Of a stretch of 64,000 nucleotides of DNA, positions 60,958 through 64,000 are shown in pieces (the stretch's first letter is position 1; every line of letters begins with the position of its first letter). The notes beneath the pieces are model-generated. The model made no database searches, was not told the origin of the DNA, and saw only the letters and a program-made list of their open reading frames with translations. The DNA comes from an uncultured delta proteobacterium (GTDB taxonomy: Bacteria; Desulfobacterota; Desulfovibrionia; Desulfovibrionales; Desulfovibrionaceae), in contig CAILNX010000043.1 of assembly GCA_903835685.1 (NCBI GenBank), forward strand, positions 1 through 64,000, given 5' to 3'. A program made the translations under genes and the position numbers.

Positions 60958-61008
60958 TGTGCAATAAAATGCACATGATGTGCAGGCAAATCTGCACAAA
61001 CCTGCACA
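60958..61008 (-). promoter_or_regulatory. upstream activator sites for the ZraR-like regulator
   Basis: TGTGCA-N6-TGCACA (60958-60975), TGTGCA-N8-TGCACA (60979-60998) and a further TGCACA (61003-61008) lie 63-113 bases upstream of the σ54 -24 box. Such spaced palindromes are the usual form of binding sites of σ54 activators. Confidence 0.7.
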
Positions 61009-61016
61009 CATCCGGC

Positions 61017-62408
61017 CTAGTTCAGGCGTTCGATGACGTTTTCCAGATGGCGTCCCAGGGGGGTCTGGATGGAGATTTCCCGCTCGATGTTGGTGATGCC
61101 CTTGAGCACCGTGGAGTGCTTGCGGCCGAAATGCCCGCCGATGTCGGCCAGGGAGAGATCGGTGTGTTTGCGCACCAGATAGAAGGCCGTGTTGCGGGCG
61201 ATGACCAGGTTGCGCTTGCGGGTTTTGGAGCGCAGGTCGGCCTCCTTCAGGTTGAAGGCCCGGCAGATGAAGTCCGTGATGTGGCAGAGGTCCGGGGAGG
61301 GGTGGTCCAGGGCGTAATTGTCCAGGACCTGCCAGGCCAGATCCAGGCTGATGACCCGGTTGAGCAGCCGGGCTTTGAGCACCAGGTTGCTCAGGCAGCT
61401 TTCCAGTTGGCGCACGTCCGAGGTCACCCGCTCGGCCAGCAGGGCGGCCACGTCGTCCGGGACCTGGGCCGAGAGGTTCTTGGCCTTGCACTCCACGATG
61501 CGCCGCCGGGTCTCAAAATCCGGGCGGTCAATGACCGCCAGAAAGCCCGAGGAGAAACGGGACATGAGCTGGGTGTCCATGTCCGCGAATTCCTTGGGCA
61601 GGAAAGAACTGGTCAGGACCACCTTGCAACCCCGGCTGTTCAGGCTTTTGAGCGTGGACAAAAGCTCGTCCTGGGTGCGGGCCTTGCCCTGGAAGAAGTG
61701 CACGTCCTCCAGGAGCAGCACGTCCACGCCGTCCCGCACCGAGGCCTTGAAACGCTCCACCTCCCGGCCCTTGATGGCTAGGATCAGCCGGGTGGTGAAC
61801 TCCTCGGCCGTGAGGCACACGATCTTGGACTGACGGCGGTTGGACTCCTGGGACAGGGTCCGGCCGATGGCGTGCAGCAGATGGGTCTTGCCCAGGCCAG
61901 GAGTGGAGCTCAAGAACAGGAGCCCAGGGGAGTTGGCGTCGCGGCACACGGATCGGGAGGCGGCTGCGGCCAGCTCGTTGCAGGGGCCAACCACGAAATC
62001 GTCAAAGGAGAAGCGCCAGGTCGCGGTCCTGCGGGGCAGGGGCAGGTTCAGGGGCAGGCCCAGATCCTGCTGAACCGGGACAGGAGTCCCTTTGGCCGCC
62101 AGGGAGGCCAGGCTGACCTGGGCCGCCGAAGAGGCCGAAGAGGCGGATACGGCTCCCTCGCCCTTGACCTGGGCCCTGGCTTCAATGCGTACATTCGGGG
62201 TCTGGCCCAGGACCTGGGTCAGGGCCTCGCTGATCTGGACCGTGAGCTTGTCCCGGACCCAGGCGGCCACGAACTCGTTGGGAGCGAAAAGCTGTGCACA
62301 GTTTCCCTTGATTTCAGCCCGCAAGGGCTTGATCCAAACCTGGAAAAGTCCGGGATTGAGCATTTTTTCGAGGAGGGAGAGAACTTGGCTCCAGGCATCG
62401 GTCAGCAT
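61017..62408 (-). CDS. dnaA: chromosomal replication initiator DnaA
   Basis: The 463-residue protein has domain I (MLTDAWSQVLSLLEKMLNPGLFQVWIKPL), a Ser/Ala-rich linker, the AAA+ domain III with Walker A TPGLGKTHLLHAIG and DVLLLEDVHFFQGK, and domain IV with the DnaA signature FGRKHSTVLKGI. The box-VII Arg-containing SDVRQLESCLSNL is present. ATG 62408 gives the usual N-terminus but has no Shine-Dalgarno sequence; TTG 62426 would add six residues. It binds DnaA boxes and opens the origin. Confidence 0.96.
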   Translation of the reverse strand: MLTDAWSQVLSLLEKMLNPGLFQVWIKPLRAEIKGNCAQLFAPNEFVAAWVRDKLTVQISEALTQVLGQTPNVRIEARAQVKGEGAVSASSASSAAQVSLASLAAKGTPVPVQQDLGLPLNLPLPRRTATWRFSFDDFVVGPCNELAAAASRSVCRDANSPGLLFLSSTPGLGKTHLLHAIGRTLSQESNRRQSKIVCLTAEEFTTRLILAIKGREVERFKASVRDGVDVLLLEDVHFFQGKARTQDELLSTLKSLNSRGCKVVLTSSFLPKEFADMDTQLMSRFSSGFLAVIDRPDFETRRRIVECKAKNLSAQVPDDVAALLAERVTSDVRQLESCLSNLVLKARLLNRVISLDLAWQVLDNYALDHPSPDLCHITDFICRAFNLKEADLRSKTRKRNLVIARNTAFYLVRKHTDLSLADIGGHFGRKHSTVLKGITNIEREISIQTPLGRHLENVIERLN

Positions 62409-62760
62409 GAGAGCAGGATTAATCAAAAACGACGGTCAGACACAAGGACGGATTTCCCAGGGACTCGCCACCGGAGACTGGGATTTTATCTACAGGTTAA
62501 CACACTATAATAAATGCATATATTCGAAACGTAACAATTTCCTTCCCTTCTCCGTGGCCTGCCCTTAACCAGCCTGAAACAAGGGTTCCCAGCCAGGTCA
62601 ACCGTTGTTTTAAACATTCGGAAAAAAAAATTTCAACATGCTGATTTTTGATTTACTCAATATTACTAAAAATTCCTCAAAAAAAATTCATCGTGCCAAA
62701 ATTTGCCACATGCAAAATACTGCCAGGAACACGGAAAAAAGCCTTGCTCTTCACAAAGGC
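62409..62760. other. AT-rich region upstream of dnaA, possible origin
   Basis: This is the most AT-rich stretch of the window, with TTATCTACA (62486-62494, one mismatch to the DnaA box) and long A/T runs between 62600 and 62700 that could serve as the unwinding element. Only one near-consensus DnaA box was found on inspection, so the origin itself may lie outside or use diverged boxes. Confidence 0.45.
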
Positions 62761-62823
62761 TCCATCCGGTGCGGTCTCCAGGCAGAGGCCCTGGTCCAGT
62801 GCGCGCGTCCTGAATAAGAGACC

Positions 62824-62881
62824 AAAAAAACCGGCCCCCGAAAAGCGCGGCCCCAGGCCGCTCCCCTGGGAGCCGGTTTTT
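62824..62881 (-). terminator. long-stem terminator of the LUD gene
   Basis: On the minus strand AAAAACCGGC...GCCGGTTTTTTT pairs over a long, GC-rich, imperfect stem. A and T tracts on both sides let it work in both directions, so it could also stop transcription entering the dnaA region. Confidence 0.75.
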
Positions 62882-62974
62882 GAACAGGTACAACACTCTG
62901 AAATAGATCGTTATTATTTTGTTGACCCAGGCCGATCCAAGCCCGGCCTGGACTCCGCGTCATTCCAGGTTTCC

Positions 62975-63628
62975 CTAGAAACCCAAATCTTCATTGATGA
63001 GAATCACAGTGATCCGGCCCTTGGGGAAGGACTTTTCGGTCAGGGTCCACACTGAGCAGATCCGCTCCGGGGAATCGCAGTCGTGACAGTGCCCGGTCTT
63101 CACGCAGGGGGTCTTCTTGCTCAGGCGGATGGCGTTGGCGGGCGCGGCCAGGGTCTTGACCCGGTCCATGGCCTGCTGGGCGTCGCCCGCGATCTTGTTG
63201 CGGCCAGCCAGAACCACCACATTCCGGGGTCCGAAGCACAGGGCGGCTACCCGGTTGCCTGACCCGTCCAGGTTGACCAGGACCCCGTCCTCGGTCAGGG
63301 CGTTGGTGCTGGTGATGAACAGGTCCGTGAGCAGGGCCTGGCGCCTGATCTCGATGCGCTCCTCAGGGCTGGGGGTCAGGTCGTAGGTGTCCAGGACGGT
63401 CAGGCCCGGGGTGTCCTTGACGGCCTGGTAGACCCCGCTGTCCACCACGGTCATGGACCCGCCAAAGGCCACGGACTCGGGCTTGATCCCGGGCACCAGT
63501 TCCTCGAGCAGCAGACGCCGGGCCGCGTCCCGATCGGCCACCACATGGCAGGTGAACCCGTTGCCTTCCAGGGCCTTTTTCACGGACTTGAGCTTCAAAT
63601 CCCAAAATTTCTGCAAAGGCTTGCTCAT
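62975..63628 (-). CDS. LUD-domain protein (LutC/YkgG-like)
   Basis: The 217-residue protein begins FWDLKLKSVKKALEGNGF and has VAFGGSMTVVDSG, LFITSTNALTEDGVLVNLDGSGNRVAALCFGPRNVVVLAGRNKI, the LUD-domain core. LUD proteins are subunits of lactate-utilisation enzymes or stand-alone proteins of unclear role. A Cys-rich tail (CVKTGHCHDCDSPERIC) may bind a metal cluster. GGAGGATGCC precedes ATG 63628. Confidence 0.88.
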   Translation of the reverse strand: MSKPLQKFWDLKLKSVKKALEGNGFTCHVVADRDAARRLLLEELVPGIKPESVAFGGSMTVVDSGVYQAVKDTPGLTVLDTYDLTPSPEERIEIRRQALLTDLFITSTNALTEDGVLVNLDGSGNRVAALCFGPRNVVVLAGRNKIAGDAQQAMDRVKTLAAPANAIRLSKKTPCVKTGHCHDCDSPERICSVWTLTEKSFPKGRITVILINEDLGF

Positions 63629-63795
63629 GGCATCCTCCAGATTCTAGGTTGACAACCCGCCAATTATGCCCTCCTCCGATCCAAAGGGCAAGAAGGCCCC
63701 TTGGACCCCAAAGGCCCGAAGGTTTTGCCATTTGCCGCGAATCGTCCTATATCCCACCCAGACCGCACGACCCCCTCAAACGCCAGGAGGACACC

Positions 63796-64000
63796 ATGAC
63801 CCAGCCCACGCCCGGCGCCCTGCTCGGCCTTTCCGGCAGCTACTGGCAGGTCTGCGCCCTGCACGCCGCAGCCGCCCTGGACCTTTTTTCGGCCTTGCAG
63901 TCCCAACCCAGGACCAAAGCCGATCTGGCCGCTCAGCTCAAGGCGGACCCCCGGGCCCTGGGCATGCTCCTGGACGCCCTGGTGGCCATGGACCTGGCCC
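63796..64000 (+). CDS. O-methyltransferase-type protein, N-terminal part
   Basis: The gene runs off the right edge of the window. The visible 68 residues (LLGLSGSYWQVCALHAAAALDLFSALQ, then TKADLAAQLKADPRALGMLLDALVAMDL) are the helical dimerisation domain of SAM-dependent methyltransferases of the plant-OMT/hydroxyindole type. AGGAGG lies 6 bases before ATG 63796. The catalytic domain is outside. Confidence 0.75.
   Translation, partial: MTQPTPGALLGLSGSYWQVCALHAAAALDLFSALQSQPRTKADLAAQLKADPRALGMLLDALVAMDLA

Overview
The window is 64 kb of very GC-rich bacterial chromosome with densely packed genes on both strands. It carries lipopolysaccharide-type glycosyltransferases, a type II secretion system (T2SS), a chemoreceptor, σ54-dependent regulators, a LUD-domain protein, bacteriohemerythrin and ThyX. 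Together with the DnaA sequence this suggests a deltaproteobacterium of the Desulfovibrionales; that placement is inference from gene style, since no rRNA is present. dnaA at 61.0-62.4 kb with an AT-rich upstream region puts the right end close to a replication origin.

Layout. 0-0.2 kb: possible right end of an IS200/IS605-type element and a damaged copy of an interspersed repeat. 0.2-6.2 kb: hotdog thioesterase, then a minus-strand surface-polysaccharide operon (PAP2 phosphatase, three glycosyltransferases, a radical SAM protein, UDP-glucuronate decarboxylase). 6.4-10.8 kb: REC-PAS-GGDEF diguanylate cyclase, enolase, a Gfo/Idh/MocA oxidoreductase and a small Cys-rich protein. 11.0-14.7 kb: a PAP2-GT39 fusion and a σ54-type AAA+ regulator with a degenerate GAFTGA loop. 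14.9-26.4 kb: T2SS genes gspE, F, H, I, J, K, L, M on one strand and gspG and gspC divergent, with toxin-antitoxin modules between gspF and gspE and beyond gspM. 26.4-28.8 kb: a large exported C10-peptidase-like protein that has lost both catalytic residues. 28.8-31.4 kb: GT9 glycosyltransferase and two coiled, possibly flagella-related proteins. 31.7-38.6 kb: glutaminyl cyclase, chemoreceptor, two glycosyltransferases, a zinc-ribbon/Yip1 protein. 38.7-45 kb: lipoprotein, M23 peptidase, TPR and PilZ proteins, a NarL-type regulator, a flavin-reductase-like protein. 45.0-52.2 kb: second GspC-like protein, 4-alpha-glucanotransferase, K+ channel with a cNMP-binding partner, ThyX, UPF0280, Sel1-repeat protein. 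52.3-55.7 kb: a lower-GC operon for an Nramp-related, probably magnesium, transporter, a 59-residue membrane protein and a soluble MgtE-N/CBS protein, behind a long leader. 55.7-60.7 kb: bacteriohemerythrin, shikimate kinase and a ZraPSR-like metal/envelope-stress system. 61.0-64 kb: dnaA, probable origin region, LUD protein, start of a methyltransferase.

Most notable items: (i) the Nramp-type transporter whose metal-site residues match magnesium-type Nramp proteins, in an operon with a detached MgtE sensor module and a leader peptide ending in Glu-Pro-Pro-Pro-Val; (ii) three toxin-antitoxin operons whose σ70 promoters all place the transcription start on the first codon; (iii) a C10 pseudoprotease beside the T2SS; (iv) an undescribed (to my knowledge) interspersed repeat of about 80 bp, five copies, always intergenic; (v) tetrapeptide xxRQ repeats in the leaders of two pseudopilins; (vi) a σ54 promoter with an upstream array of TGTGCA/TGCACA palindromes before the ZraP-like gene.
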